Below are positions 41,669-50,560 of a stretch of 64,000 nt of DNA, in pieces (within the stretch, counting starts at the first letter, position 1; each line of letters opens with the position of its first letter). The notes beneath the pieces were generated by a model. It ran no database searches and was not told the origin of the DNA. It saw only the letters and a list, made by a program, of their open reading frames with translations. The position numbers and the translations under genes were made by a program. This stretch comes from Calothrix sp. PCC 7716 (GTDB taxonomy: Bacteria > Cyanobacteriota > Cyanobacteriia > Cyanobacteriales > Nostocaceae), in contig NZ_AP025018.1 of the NCBI RefSeq assembly GCF_019977735.1, positions 3,906,001 to 3,970,000 of the forward strand. The letters run 5' to 3'.

Positions 41669-42376
41669 ATGGCGCCTAATACGTTGCAGTCTTTACTAGC
41701 TGAGATTCAAAATGCCAGCGACGAGTATGAGTTAAAGCAGTATGTCAAAACAAGAGCAGGCCAATATTTTGCAGCAAAACGTTCAAGTTTATTTTTCTTG
41801 AGCGAAATGCCGTTAATTGACAAGAGTACCCCTAGAATTATCAGATTAGCTTTATCTGTAGAACACAACCCTGTTTTACGTTACGTGGTTGAGAATCACG
41901 CACCAGTTCACGAAGAGTTGTTGTTACCACCTGGAGTTTGGAATAATATATGTCCGCGTGGCGACCACGGTCATGTTATGGCAGGTCCAATTATTAGCAA
42001 CGGTCATTTAATTGGAGGACTTGCTTTTACACGCAACCGCGAAGATTCTCCTTTTGATTCTCGAAATATTGCTGATTTGACGGCTATGAGCTTACATTTA
42101 TCAACCTGGCTGGCAACAACTCAATTACAAGCAAAAAATTCAAATCCATCAAATTATATAGCAATAAACAAATTAACAGCGCGCGAAGTTCAAATTGCAG
42201 AACTAGTAGCACAAGGATTAACTAATGCAGAAATTGGCACCAAGCTTTGGATTCAAGAAAATTCTGTCAAACAAGCTTTAAAAAGAATGTTTCGTAAACT
42301 TGATGTTGCATCGCGTGCGGAAATGGTAGGAAAACTGTTTGCTAATACAAAACATAATTATAATATAAATAGCTAA
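41669..42376 (+). CDS. LuxR-type HTH regulator with GAF-like sensor
   Basis: This is a 235-residue regulator. Residues about 20-155 resemble a GAF-type sensor (FLSEMPLIDKSTPRIIRLAL, VMAGPIISNGHLIGGLAFTR). The C-terminal 65 residues are a LuxR/GerE HTH (LTAREVQIAELVAQGLTNAE, then SVKQALKRMFRKLDVASRAE). It is divergent from the membrane-protein and rhodanese genes, whose promoter it probably controls. The ATG at 41669 begins right at a GGCGCC, and the preceding 90 bases are AT-rich. Confidence 0.8.
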   Translation: MAPNTLQSLLAEIQNASDEYELKQYVKTRAGQYFAAKRSSLFFLSEMPLIDKSTPRIIRLALSVEHNPVLRYVVENHAPVHEELLLPPGVWNNICPRGDHGHVMAGPIISNGHLIGGLAFTRNREDSPFDSRNIADLTAMSLHLSTWLATTQLQAKNSNPSNYIAINKLTAREVQIAELVAQGLTNAEIGTKLWIQENSVKQALKRMFRKLDVASRAEMVGKLFANTKHNYNINS

Positions 42377-42786
42377 AATATACACAGATGATGTGTAAGT
42401 AATATATTATCATTATCAAAATGGCAATAACCTAATAAATGCATAATTTCATCAAACCTCAACCCATTAAATAAACAGACCTAACGTCTGAGTCAGCGCT
42501 TCAACTTTTTTGGAGCAGCGATTAATACCATGTTATTTTATTATTACAGTATGTAATATGGTTAGTCTACCTGCTTTGGAGGAGGCGCCGTATCTAGAAA
42601 TTTTGTTACCATACGTGGTCAAAAGCTTTTTCACTCGTAGTTTAAACTCTTTTTTTGCGCCCAATAGTTCTTTGCGGTTTATTTCTCTCTCTGTGTCTTT
42701 GTGTCTCTGTGGTAAAAAATGTATATGTCACTGCACAGGCAGGATGCCCGTGCTACAACCTAAATTTGATGACATGAAGCACTAGC
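42377..42786. other. Gap with degraded interspersed repeats; no gene seen
   Basis: The region holds a fragment related to the TTTGTGTCTCTGTGG-type repeat (about 42690-42720) and a broken copy of the GGCAGGATGCCCG repeat (about 42738-42752). The short open frame at 42510-42785 has no coding character. Confidence 0.5.
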
Positions 42787-43653
42787 TCAGTTGTTACTAT
42801 CTGTATAATCCGTACTTACAGTAACAGAAAGCCAAGCATTCAAATCCGTTTTGACCCATTCCAGTTTTTCCTGAATTAGGCTTATGGCATCGGCGCCTAA
42901 TGCCAGTCGCATCGGTGGATGAGGACTTTCCACAGCTTGAATGATGGCTTGCGCCGCTAATTCTGGATTGCCAGGTTGCTTACCATCCATCTCTTTGAAC
43001 CACTGCAATGAAGCACCGCTCACGGTCGCATAGGCATCAATGGATTGTTCTGCTGCTGCCAGAGAACGTCTGTTAAAATCTGTGCGAAATGCCCCAGGTT
43101 CAATTAAAGTAACTTTAATTCCAAAGGATTCAACCTCAGACGCCAGGGCTTCAGACGTACCTTCTAGGGCAAATTTAGTGCCACAGTAGAGGCTGCTTCC
43201 ACCAAATCCTACTAATCCTGCTGTGGATGACATATTCACAATGTGACCGCTGCCTTGCTGACGCATCACAGGCAAGACAGTTCGCATTAGACGGAGTGCC
43301 CCAAAGAAGTTTGTTTCAAAATATTGGTGAATATAATCATCACTGACTTCTTCGAGTGCGGCAATTAGTCCATGACCAGCATTGTTGACCAGTACATCAA
43401 TTCTACCAAATGTGGCGATTGCTGTATCAACCGCTGCTTGTATGTCTTGGGATGATTTTACATCCAGACGTACAGCCTTTGCGGTCTCTGGATATTGCTC
43501 AATCAAAGCGCGAAGTTGCTCTGGTTTGCGAGCAGTAGCAAGTAGGTAGTCGCCCTTCTTCAACACAGCTTCTGCTAGCGCCCGTCCGAACCCTGTTGAA
43601 CATCCTGTAATCAACCAAACTTTAGGAGCGACACGATTTTTGTCTAAATTCAT
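42787..43653 (-). CDS. Short-chain dehydrogenase/reductase
   Basis: The start is taken at the ATG at 43653 (MNLDKNRVAPKVWLITGCST) because GGAG lies 6-7 bases upstream. It has 288 residues. It is a classical SDR with Rossmann TGCSTGFGRALAE (cofactor binding, about 17-30), NNAGHG (about 90), catalytic Ser in NMSSTAG (about 144) and YCGTK (Tyr and Lys, about 157-161). It reduces or oxidises a carbonyl or alcohol using NAD(P)H. Relatives are often induced by a divergent LysR regulator. Here the LysR gene at 44991 reads away and an IS630 element now lies between them. Confidence 0.85.
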   Translation of the reverse strand: MNLDKNRVAPKVWLITGCSTGFGRALAEAVLKKGDYLLATARKPEQLRALIEQYPETAKAVRLDVKSSQDIQAAVDTAIATFGRIDVLVNNAGHGLIAALEEVSDDYIHQYFETNFFGALRLMRTVLPVMRQQGSGHIVNMSSTAGLVGFGGSSLYCGTKFALEGTSEALASEVESFGIKVTLIEPGAFRTDFNRRSLAAAEQSIDAYATVSGASLQWFKEMDGKQPGNPELAAQAIIQAVESPHPPMRLALGADAISLIQEKLEWVKTDLNAWLSVTVSTDYTDSNN

Positions 43654-43780
43654 TTTTTTTCTCCAATACAAAAACGATAACTATTATTTGTTTACATGTG
43701 AACTTTGATAAACGCGCGCAGCCTTATTTCCTAGAGTAAAAACTTCCGATAAATATGTCCAATATAATTTTTGTCTTAGA

Positions 43781-43801
43781 ATAATACTTAAAAAGTATTA
43801 T
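43781..43801. terminator. AT-rich hairpin between SDR leader and IS630
   Basis: ATAATACTT (43781-43789) pairs perfectly with AAGTATTAT (43793-43801) across a 3-base loop. It abuts the IS630 left end and could terminate transposase transcription before the SDR promoter. Weak because it is AT-only. Confidence 0.4.
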
Positions 43802-44955
43802 ACTTTAAACGGTTAAGATTTGAACTTTACGAAAAGATTGAAACTTGAGACTTAACAAGCTATTCAGCTTTTCTTTTTTATCTGTATTAGCTAAGTTAAT
43901 ACAGTTAGATATGGCAGCTTTAAAGTCGGAAAAATGTTCATAGTATTTAGAGTACAAACATTCTTTTTTCACATACCTCCACAAACGTTCTATTAAATTT
44001 AGCTGCGGAGAATAAGATGGTAAAAAACATAACTGTATACCCAATTCTTCAGCGTAGTCTTGAACAAGTCTACATCTTTGATATCGAGCATTATCAAGGA
44101 CAACAGCTATTGGTATGTTTAAACCTAATGATGCTAATTTAAATAACATTTGACAAACGGTTTCTGAATTAATATAAGTTTCGTTTGTTAGAGTAATTAT
44201 TTCCTTTGTAACTGCATTGATCGCACCAAGAACATTAAATCTTTTACGACCAGGAGGTGAACAGATAAATGTCCTTACAAAGCACCATAAATACCTTAAA
44301 TACGACCTATATACAAAGTGGGCTGCATCAAGAAAGAAAACAGCCTTATTACCACTACAAGCCTCTTTCAGTAAAGGCTCTAGCTCTTCGACTCTATATT
44401 TCTCTTGTTCAATAATCTTATTTTTATCTCCAGACTTTCCCGGCACATGACCCACCTTTAAACATCGTAAACCTGCTCTTTTTAAAAACTCTCTTACTTG
44501 TGTAGGGCTACGTTTAATTCCTGTTATTTTTTCTATCGCATCACTAGCTTCTGCAACAGTCGAAGGAGGATGTTTTTTAAAATGTTCTTTCAAAATATCA
44601 CTATGCTGGTTTAACTCACTTGGTCGTCCCTTATAATCTAATTTCTTAAGTTCTTCTATTCCGCCTAATTGATATTGTTTAATATATTTAGCTAATGTTG
44701 CTTTAGTTATTTGACACAAATCACAAATATCTTTATGCATTACACCTCGACTTTTTAAATACATAACTTCCATCTTTTTCTGTACTGATGGATGAGGGTG
44801 ATAATATCGCTCATAACGCAAATTATCAACATCTTCTTGTTGAAAATCTATTTTTAACATCAGACTCTGCTCCTTGATAACACCCTACTAGTTTTTTAGC
44901 TATTATACTTGTTATCGGCGCTACACAAAAGTTTATTTTTTAGCCGTGAACAGTA
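43801..44955 (-). mobile_element. IS630-family insertion sequence
   Basis: The left end TACTTTAAACGGTTAAG (43801-43817) and the right end, read inward as TACTGTTCACGGCTAAAA (44955-44938), are imperfect inverted repeats sharing TACT-N4-ACGG-TAA. TA flanks both sides (43799-43800 and 44956-44957), as expected for an IS630 insertion. The element is 1,155 bp, holds one intact transposase gene and shares its ends with the MITEs at 8032 and 58105. Confidence 0.75.
43805..44860 (-). CDS. IS630 DDE transposase
   Basis: This 351-residue, intact transposase has N-terminal HTH domains (GVMHKDICDLCQITKATLAK, and SPTQVREFLKRAGLRCLKVG). The DDE catalytic domain is marked by AVFFLDAAHF (Asp about 174), AVVLDNARYQR (Asp about 254) and LNLIERLWRYVKKE (Glu about 290), the D-D-E spacing of IS630/Tc1-mariner. 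The stop codon is inside the left terminal repeat. It cuts and joins DNA at TA targets. Confidence 0.9.
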   Translation of the reverse strand: MLKIDFQQEDVDNLRYERYYHPHPSVQKKMEVMYLKSRGVMHKDICDLCQITKATLAKYIKQYQLGGIEELKKLDYKGRPSELNQHSDILKEHFKKHPPSTVAEASDAIEKITGIKRSPTQVREFLKRAGLRCLKVGHVPGKSGDKNKIIEQEKYRVEELEPLLKEACSGNKAVFFLDAAHFVYRSYLRYLWCFVRTFICSPPGRKRFNVLGAINAVTKEIITLTNETYINSETVCQMLFKLASLGLNIPIAVVLDNARYQRCRLVQDYAEELGIQLCFLPSYSPQLNLIERLWRYVKKECLYSKYYEHFSDFKAAISNCINLANTDKKEKLNSLLSLKFQSFRKVQILTV

Positions 44956-44990
44956 TAAAATGAAATATTTGGGATATAAAGATAAATCAG

Positions 44991-45875
44991 ATGGAACTTC
45001 GGCATTTACGGTACTTTGTAACAGTGGCAGAAGAACTACACTTTGGTCGAGCCGCAGAAAAATTACAAATGGCTCAACCACCGCTCAGTTATCAGATACG
45101 CCAATTAGAACTTGAGTTAGGTGTCGAGCTTTTTCATCGCACAAAACGCAGTGTTAAATTAACAGAAGTAGGGCAATTATTTTTAGAAGAAGCTCGTCAA
45201 ATTCTTACACAAGCAGATCAAGCAGTTCAAATTGTTCAACGGGCTTATGAAGGAGAAGTAGGTCGTTTAATATTAGGTTTTGTAGGCTCTGCAACTTACA
45301 GTATTCTTCCAGATGCTTTAAAAGCTTTTCGCAAACGATTTCCGCGCATTCTTCTCACCCTGCATGAAATGACAACAGCAGAAACAGTCCAAGCTTTACA
45401 CGAGAAACGAATTCATCTTGGTTTTGTTCGTCCCCCAGTGAACGATGAGGAACTAATAATGGAATCAGTACTAAAAGAATCATTTATTGTAGCGTTACCA
45501 GAATCTCATTCCCTAGCTAAAGAAACAAAAGTATCTTTAAAAATGCTTGCAGATGAACCATTTATTTTATCCCCACGTCATTTGGGTTCGGGCTTTTATG
45601 ATCAAATTATCACTATATGCCAAAAAGCTGGTTTCAGTCCTCAAGTAGCACAAGAAGCAGTGCAAATGCAAACAATCGTTAGCTTAGTCGCAGCAGAGTT
45701 AGGAGTTGCGATAGTTCCCTCTTCTATGCAAAATATTCAACGAGTTGGAGTAATATATAAACATTTGGCAGAAGAAACTCCACAAGTCGAATTGGCAATG
45801 ATTTGGCGCCGGAATGAAACATCGCCCATCTTACATAAATTTTTAGATACTATAACAGTCTTACATGATTTATAA
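44991..45875 (+). CDS. LysR-family transcriptional regulator
   Basis: This is a 294-residue, typical LysR protein. The N-terminal winged HTH is MELRHLRYFVTVAEELHFGR with AAEKLQMAQPPLSYQIRQLE. A linker helix (about 60-85) and a periplasmic-binding-like effector domain (about 90-290) follow, with RPPVNDEELIMES and the MQTIVSLVAAELGVAIVPSS segment typical of the family. LysR proteins sense a small molecule and activate divergent genes. Its natural partner is probably the SDR gene at 42787, from which an IS630 now separates it by about 1.2 kb, so the shared promoter may be broken. Confidence 0.85.
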   Translation: MELRHLRYFVTVAEELHFGRAAEKLQMAQPPLSYQIRQLELELGVELFHRTKRSVKLTEVGQLFLEEARQILTQADQAVQIVQRAYEGEVGRLILGFVGSATYSILPDALKAFRKRFPRILLTLHEMTTAETVQALHEKRIHLGFVRPPVNDEELIMESVLKESFIVALPESHSLAKETKVSLKMLADEPFILSPRHLGSGFYDQIITICQKAGFSPQVAQEAVQMQTIVSLVAAELGVAIVPSSMQNIQRVGVIYKHLAEETPQVELAMIWRRNETSPILHKFLDTITVLHDL

Positions 45876-45924
45876 AAAATTATATCCATGTAGAGACGCG
45901 ATTAGCCTCAATATTTAAAGTTTA

Positions 45925-46152
45925 TTAGATTTCCGCACACAACATTTTTAACATCATCACTGTTTGCCTAAGTCCTGATTTCAGAAGCGTATCGAGATAC
46001 TCATCTGTTGTTTTAGGTGGATTTTTGAGAGTTTGACGTTGTTTTTGGGCAGCAGTACAAACAGCTTGTGGGTTCAAGTCAATCAAGTTCTGGACAAAAT
46101 GATCTGGGTGAACAGCTTTAACCCCATAAGGCAGCAAAGCTTTTAGAGACAC
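45925..46152 (-). pseudogene. C-terminal stump of a PIN-domain toxin
   Basis: These 75 residues start MSLKALLPYGVKAVHPDHFV and end QTVMMLKMLCAEI, matching the C-terminal third of PIN (VapC-like) toxins that sit downstream of excisionase-type antitoxins in cyanobacteria. The catalytic acidic cluster, which lies in the first 110 residues of such proteins, is absent. The gene directly follows the antitoxin gene by 9 bases, so an internal deletion removed the toxin's active part. Confidence 0.6.
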
Positions 46153-46161
46153 CTTTGTGAC

Positions 46162-46632
46162 CTAATACCCCATGTTAAGTTCTTGTGCTTGTGCTGATAA
46201 CTCAGCTAAAGTTTCCATTCGTGCTGCATCTATACGGTTTTTATAACTAATTACATCTTGAGTCAAAACACGGCGCCGCGAGCCAACTTTTCGATAAGGA
46301 ATTTCCCCTGATTCTAGTAACTCAACTAAAAAAGGACGGGAAACTTGTAATATATCAGCAGCTTCTTGGGTTGTGAGTTCCTTTTTCATTGAAACTACAC
46401 TAACAGCGTTACCAGCAGCCATTTGTGTCAATATTTCTATAAGTAAGTTTAATGCCGCTGCTGGTATAGTTACAGTTTCACCCTCTGCGTCATCTAAAAT
46501 CAGCTTAAATACTCCATAAGAAAGGTTGTTTTGCAAATAGGACTCCAAAATTTGGCTACTGATTTTAGCTATGTTTGTATCTTCTTTCGTAAGTGCTAAC
46601 TGTTTGACCTTTTGATTTATAGAAAGTGTCAT
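46162..46632 (-). CDS. Excisionase-type HTH antitoxin
   Basis: This is a 156-residue protein. The N-terminal half is an amphipathic dimerisation-type region (MTLSINQKVKQLALTKEDTN). The second half has the MerR/Xis-type HTH LTTQEAADILQVSRPFLVEL followed by LLESGEIPYRKVGSRRRVLT, the signature of antitoxins paired with PIN toxins in cyanobacteria. Normally it binds the toxin and its own promoter. Here the downstream toxin is only a C-terminal stump, leaving the antitoxin intact but apparently without a target. Confidence 0.75.
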   Translation of the reverse strand: MTLSINQKVKQLALTKEDTNIAKISSQILESYLQNNLSYGVFKLILDDAEGETVTIPAAALNLLIEILTQMAAGNAVSVVSMKKELTTQEAADILQVSRPFLVELLESGEIPYRKVGSRRRVLTQDVISYKNRIDAARMETLAELSAQAQELNMGY

Positions 46633-46839
46633 AAATATCCTAGCCCGATCTTATACGGCTTTAGTTACGCTTATATTATAGCATGGTAGAACGAAACAAA
46701 CGAAATAAACAAAATAAGCGAATATATCTCTACTTATTGTTCAAGAAATGCTTGAGAAAACTATCCATGTTTATGGTTGTCAACACCCTTGGTTATTAGA
46801 CTCCACGACGACGCATATATTAACAGTGTTATAACCCAA

Positions 46840-46864
46840 AACCCAACCTATCAAAGGCTGGGTT
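46840..46864. terminator. Hairpin in the gap 46633-47056
   Basis: AACCCAACCT (46840-46849) pairs with AGGCTGGGTT (46855-46864) with one wobble. It lies in a 424-base gap with no other gene seen and is not close to either flanking stop codon, so it may serve a read-through transcript or an unseen small RNA. Confidence 0.5.
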
Positions 46865-47056
46865 GATTTGCGGTATATCCGGACGGGTTATTATAAGAAG
46901 TTAATTATAGTCATTTGTATAATAGCTACTACAACAAATAGTTTTCGGTTTTCGTAAAATAATCGTGCGCTTTTTTAAAATACAGGTGCCATACTTTTAA
47001 ACCGTTCGATTCCGAAAGCGGCGCCTATATTGTTTGTGTTAGTATTAGCCTTTGTG

Positions 47057-47752
47057 TTAACTTACCACTTTACTAGCAAACCAAGCTTTAAACCAAAGTG
47101 AAGAAAAGAACATTATTGGTTTTGTAAATCCAGCTTTTGTGATTAATTCGGCTTCTTTTTCTCCTGAAATTGGGAAAGCCGAAGTATTTAATGCATCTAG
47201 AAGTTGTTGAAGCTTTTCCTCAGACTCTCCCTTAAATTTAGCATGTTGACAATAAAGATTAAAAAATATGTCAAATTCTTCTGTGTTTTTAGATATAGAC
47301 ATGTCTGCTAAAACTAAAATCCCATTGGGCTTAAGTTTGGTATAAATATCTTGTAAAAGCTGTATTTTTTTTGCTTCATCAAGGAAATGCATTACTAAAA
47401 TACACGTAACTGCATCAAATAAAGTCTCATTTGATACATCTGATATCAAGCCTTCAATCAATTTAACTTGATTTGTAACATTGGCGTGTTTTACCCAGAA
47501 TTTTGCAGCTTCAAGCATCTTTGACGATGGGTCAACGCCTGTCATCTGCCATGTGGGGGAAAATTTGGCAAGAGTTTTAATCTCCATCCCACCCCCGGCG
47601 CCGACAATTAATATATTGGCATTATCAGGTATATTTAAACTAAGATAGCAGCCAGCAATTTCATACAACGATGCATAACCTGGGACAAGATGCGCCGCCG
47701 TCTCGTGGTATTGTTCGGCTTCTGGCAGAAAAGCAACTTTATTGAAATCCAT
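47057..47752 (-). CDS. Class I SAM-dependent methyltransferase
   Basis: This is a 231-residue protein. Motif I ILIVGAGGGMEIKTLAK (about 46-62) and the acidic motif II MTGVDPSSKMLEAAK (about 73-87) bind S-adenosylmethionine; LFDAVTCILVMHFLDEAKKI is the post-motif strand and helix, and LKPNGILVLADMS is motif III. The acceptor cannot be told. It shares the strand with the AraC gene upstream by 108 bases and may be its target. Confidence 0.85.
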   Translation of the reverse strand: MDFNKVAFLPEAEQYHETAAHLVPGYASLYEIAGCYLSLNIPDNANILIVGAGGGMEIKTLAKFSPTWQMTGVDPSSKMLEAAKFWVKHANVTNQVKLIEGLISDVSNETLFDAVTCILVMHFLDEAKKIQLLQDIYTKLKPNGILVLADMSISKNTEEFDIFFNLYCQHAKFKGESEEKLQQLLDALNTSAFPISGEKEAELITKAGFTKPIMFFSSLWFKAWFASKVVS

Positions 47753-47860
47753 AGCTTAATCAAAAAATGATGTTGTGACTAACTTCAGGATATTTGTTTC
47801 ATTACTCACCAGTCTTTTAAATTCTTGCCGCTTTATCAAAAACTTGCCCATATTAAAAAA

Positions 47861-48730
47861 TTACAATTTACTTCGATAATTTTTTGGTGTCACTCCAACT
47901 AAGCGATGAAATGCTGAAGTAAAATGGCTTTGACTGGAAAAGCCTAGCTTGTAGCTAATTTCTACAATTGGTATTTTAGTTTGACTAAGAAGATGTTTCG
48001 CTCGCTCGATACGTTGCTGCATTAAATATTGATGTGGTGAGTATCCCGTAGATAGCTTGAATGCGCGCGCAAAACGATATTGACTCATTTGTACTACAAA
48101 AGCTAGTTCAGCAAGGGTTATATTTTCTTCCAGGTGTTCGCTTATATAATCAGTTGCCTGTTTTAGCTTCTGCGCTGAAAGTCTTTGGTGTAAATCATTG
48201 ATATCAGCACGATTAGCTGAATAATGTCTAACTAAATGTGTTGCTAAAATATTAACGGCTGATTCTACATACAAGAGCCTTGGTGAACCATGTTGAAATT
48301 CTTGCCGCAGTTCTAAGCCTAATTGACGAATCAATACATCGCGCGCAGTCCAATTTTCAATAATTTCAACAGTTCCAACTAATTCCTCAGCGACTTCTTC
48401 AATTAACGATGCTTCTAAATTTACAACAATCATTTCTAACCGATTTTCTAAAGTTGTCTCATGAGGTAAGTTTGCTGGAAGAATAGAAACATGACCTTGC
48501 CTAACATGATTTTGTTTACGTTGTCCTGATGCTGTTTGCCAAGTAGTATGAATCGATGCTCCTTCAAACGGAATCGCAATTTTAAAATGAGGGTCGGTGT
48601 GTTCCGCAAAATGTGCAGGATTACTACAACCATAAGAAACACCACCCGAAGGTAATCGCACAATCTTCTCAAAAACTGGTAAAGGCGTATTTTCTCCTGG
48701 AATACTACAAAGTAGGCTATCGATTGACAT
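47861..48730 (-). CDS. AraC-family transcriptional regulator
   Basis: This 289-residue protein has an N-terminal cupin-like sensor (AHFAEHTDPHFKIAIPFEGA, VSILPANLPHETTLENRLEM) and a C-terminal AraC double HTH (about 190-289): ENITLAELAFVVQMSQYRFA, then IPIVEISYKLGFSSQSHFTS and HRLVGVTPKNYR. It may control the methyltransferase gene downstream or the divergent-orientation neighbours. The ATG at 48730 is the only sensible start. Confidence 0.85.
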   Translation of the reverse strand: MSIDSLLCSIPGENTPLPVFEKIVRLPSGGVSYGCSNPAHFAEHTDPHFKIAIPFEGASIHTTWQTASGQRKQNHVRQGHVSILPANLPHETTLENRLEMIVVNLEASLIEEVAEELVGTVEIIENWTARDVLIRQLGLELRQEFQHGSPRLLYVESAVNILATHLVRHYSANRADINDLHQRLSAQKLKQATDYISEHLEENITLAELAFVVQMSQYRFARAFKLSTGYSPHQYLMQQRIERAKHLLSQTKIPIVEISYKLGFSSQSHFTSAFHRLVGVTPKNYRSKL

Positions 48731-48841
48731 TTGCTTACAACCTCATCCAGTGTTATATGTAAAATCTTTTAGTTGCCTGAGAATTTGTTAATAATAGTAT
48801 AATCATTCTCAAAATTGCAACAATCTGGCTACATAATCTTA

Positions 48842-50449
48842 TCAAAGCTGCTTTGCTGCTGTTGCAAATGCTTGTGGTATCGAGATGCCATCGGGGAGAC
48901 AACTTACAGTTGTAATTCCAGCCAACATTGCAGAAACAATACCACCCATATACAAATCGGCGCCTGTCAAGTAAAGTCCAAGAACAGGTGTTTCAGCTTT
49001 TGTCCAAGCAGCATTTTGGGGTGTAAACCGTTCTGGAATGGCTGGCAAACCATAAATTCCGCCTTTGTTGTGTCCGGTAAAATGTTCGTTAGTTAGGGGA
49101 GTTGAAAGTTCATAATATTCTATAAGATTGGCAAAACCAGGATAGTGTTTCTCTATTTGCTGAATCAATGCTTGGCTAATACGCTCTTTTAATTGCTGAT
49201 AATCTGTGTCTCGATGCAGCCAGGTTTGATTTTTCCACTTTGTAAATACATCGTAATCTACCCAGGCAATAATTTCAGCAGTGTGTGCTGTTGCTTTGGG
49301 GTCTTTTAATGATGGAAAAGATAAATAGCATTGTGGAGGTTGACTATCGAATATCCAATGAAGGCGCCTTTCATAAGTAAGATTGTGGTCAATATTTTCA
49401 TAAATCCAGTGGTTTTCACCTCGAAAACCGAGCTTTCTTGGGTCATCTCCTAAACCTAAATACAACGTTACGTTTGTAATTGACGAATGCTTTTGAACAA
49501 ACTGCCGTAATGGCTCCCTAAATGGAATGGGATAATCTGCCGGAATTAGTTTAAGGTAGGTAGTTGCGGCGCCTGTATTAGAAACTATCACTGGAGCATA
49601 ATATGTCTCTTCAGTCTCTGTTGATGCATTAACCTTGCGAACCTTCACACCAACCGCTCGACCCTTTTCAATTAAAATTTGGGTAACTTCCCGATTTAAC
49701 AAAAATTGTCCACCTTTTTCTTCTACGATAGCTTTCACACTTTGAGCGATTTTTCCAGCGCCTCCGACCGGGTAATAAGCTCCATTCAAATAATGCATCG
49801 CAATGGTGGCATGAACTGCAAACGGACTTTGAGATGGTGGCAAACCATAGTCACCCCATTGCGAAACTAGCAATGCTTTCAATTGGGGATTAGTAAAATT
49901 ACGATTGAGATATTCCTGTGTTGTCAGGTCTAATTTAATACCGCTCCACAATCGACCCAGATGCCCTATCGTCTTAAATATCCAGTTGCCATTTATACGA
50001 ATATTGTGCAGAAATAAAGCAGCAGCAGCTTTTTGCAAATCTCGGAAATATTGCTGAATCGCTCGTTTTTCCTCTGGGAATACTCGTATCAAATCATCTT
50101 GAAAGCGTTTTGGTTCACCATACAAATCAAACGTAAACTCTGGATAGATAAATCGCTCAAACGGCTCTGGCATCTTATTCCACTGCACACCCTGTTGTGT
50201 CACCAAGTCAAAAAGTTGACGCATTGATGAGCCTTTATTCATCTGCCCAATGTAATGAATTCCCACATCCCAATGATATTGCTGTCGCTTGAAATCGTGG
50301 GTAAAACCGCCTGCTTTAAAATGACGTTCCAAAACTAATACTCGTTTGCCCCGTAGTTGCGCCATCAAGCTGGCTACTGTGAGGGCGCCCATACCAGAAC
50401 CAATCAAAATCAAATCGTAGGCGGAATTCTTGGTTGATGAAGCTCGCAT
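48842..50449 (-). CDS. FAD-dependent oxidoreductase of the carotenoid isomerase/retinol saturase type
   Basis: The start is taken at the ATG at 50449, because AAGGAG then lies 8 bases upstream; an ATG two codons earlier is too close to it. It has 535 residues. The FAD-binding Rossmann motif DLILIGSGMGALTVASLMAQ sits near residue 13, followed by VLVLERHFKAGGFTHDF, typical of the phytoene desaturase-like/CrtISO/RetSat group. The C-terminal TGADLYMGGIVSAMLAGI is the second FAD motif. It likely saturates or isomerises an isoprenoid or fatty-type double bond. It is divergent from a TetR gene, with operator-like repeats between. Confidence 0.8.
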   Translation of the reverse strand: MRASSTKNSAYDLILIGSGMGALTVASLMAQLRGKRVLVLERHFKAGGFTHDFKRQQYHWDVGIHYIGQMNKGSSMRQLFDLVTQQGVQWNKMPEPFERFIYPEFTFDLYGEPKRFQDDLIRVFPEEKRAIQQYFRDLQKAAAALFLHNIRINGNWIFKTIGHLGRLWSGIKLDLTTQEYLNRNFTNPQLKALLVSQWGDYGLPPSQSPFAVHATIAMHYLNGAYYPVGGAGKIAQSVKAIVEEKGGQFLLNREVTQILIEKGRAVGVKVRKVNASTETEETYYAPVIVSNTGAATTYLKLIPADYPIPFREPLRQFVQKHSSITNVTLYLGLGDDPRKLGFRGENHWIYENIDHNLTYERRLHWIFDSQPPQCYLSFPSLKDPKATAHTAEIIAWVDYDVFTKWKNQTWLHRDTDYQQLKERISQALIQQIEKHYPGFANLIEYYELSTPLTNEHFTGHNKGGIYGLPAIPERFTPQNAAWTKAETPVLGLYLTGADLYMGGIVSAMLAGITTVSCLPDGISIPQAFATAAKQL

Positions 50450-50465
50450 AATCATTCTCCTTAAA

Positions 50466-50515
50466 TGTTTACACCGTTAACATTAGATTAGATCAAAATG
50501 TTGACAGTGTAAACA
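50466..50515. promoter_or_regulatory. Paired TetR operator (two 17-bp palindromes)
   Basis: TGTTTACACCGTTAACA (50466-50482) and TGTTGACAGTGTAAACA (50499-50515) are each imperfect palindromes of the form TGTT-N-AC-N3-GT-N-AACA. They are also inverted to each other with 16 of 18 bases matching over their outer span. They lie between the oxidoreductase (minus) and tetR-type (plus) genes. Confidence 0.8.
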
Positions 50516-50560
50516 AGGAGAGTGCAAACTTTTATTAAGACCTAAAAAGGAAAGGGAAGT

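Noticed and set aside
42510-42785. 91-codon frame in the repeat-bearing gap
   Set aside because: It runs through interspersed repeat fragments and has no recognisable domain or start signal.
43748-44918. CCGATAA / TTATCGG as the IS630 ends
   Set aside because: Only 7 bp match and there is no TA duplication; the TACT-N4-ACGG ends at 43801 and 44955 fit better and match the MITEs.
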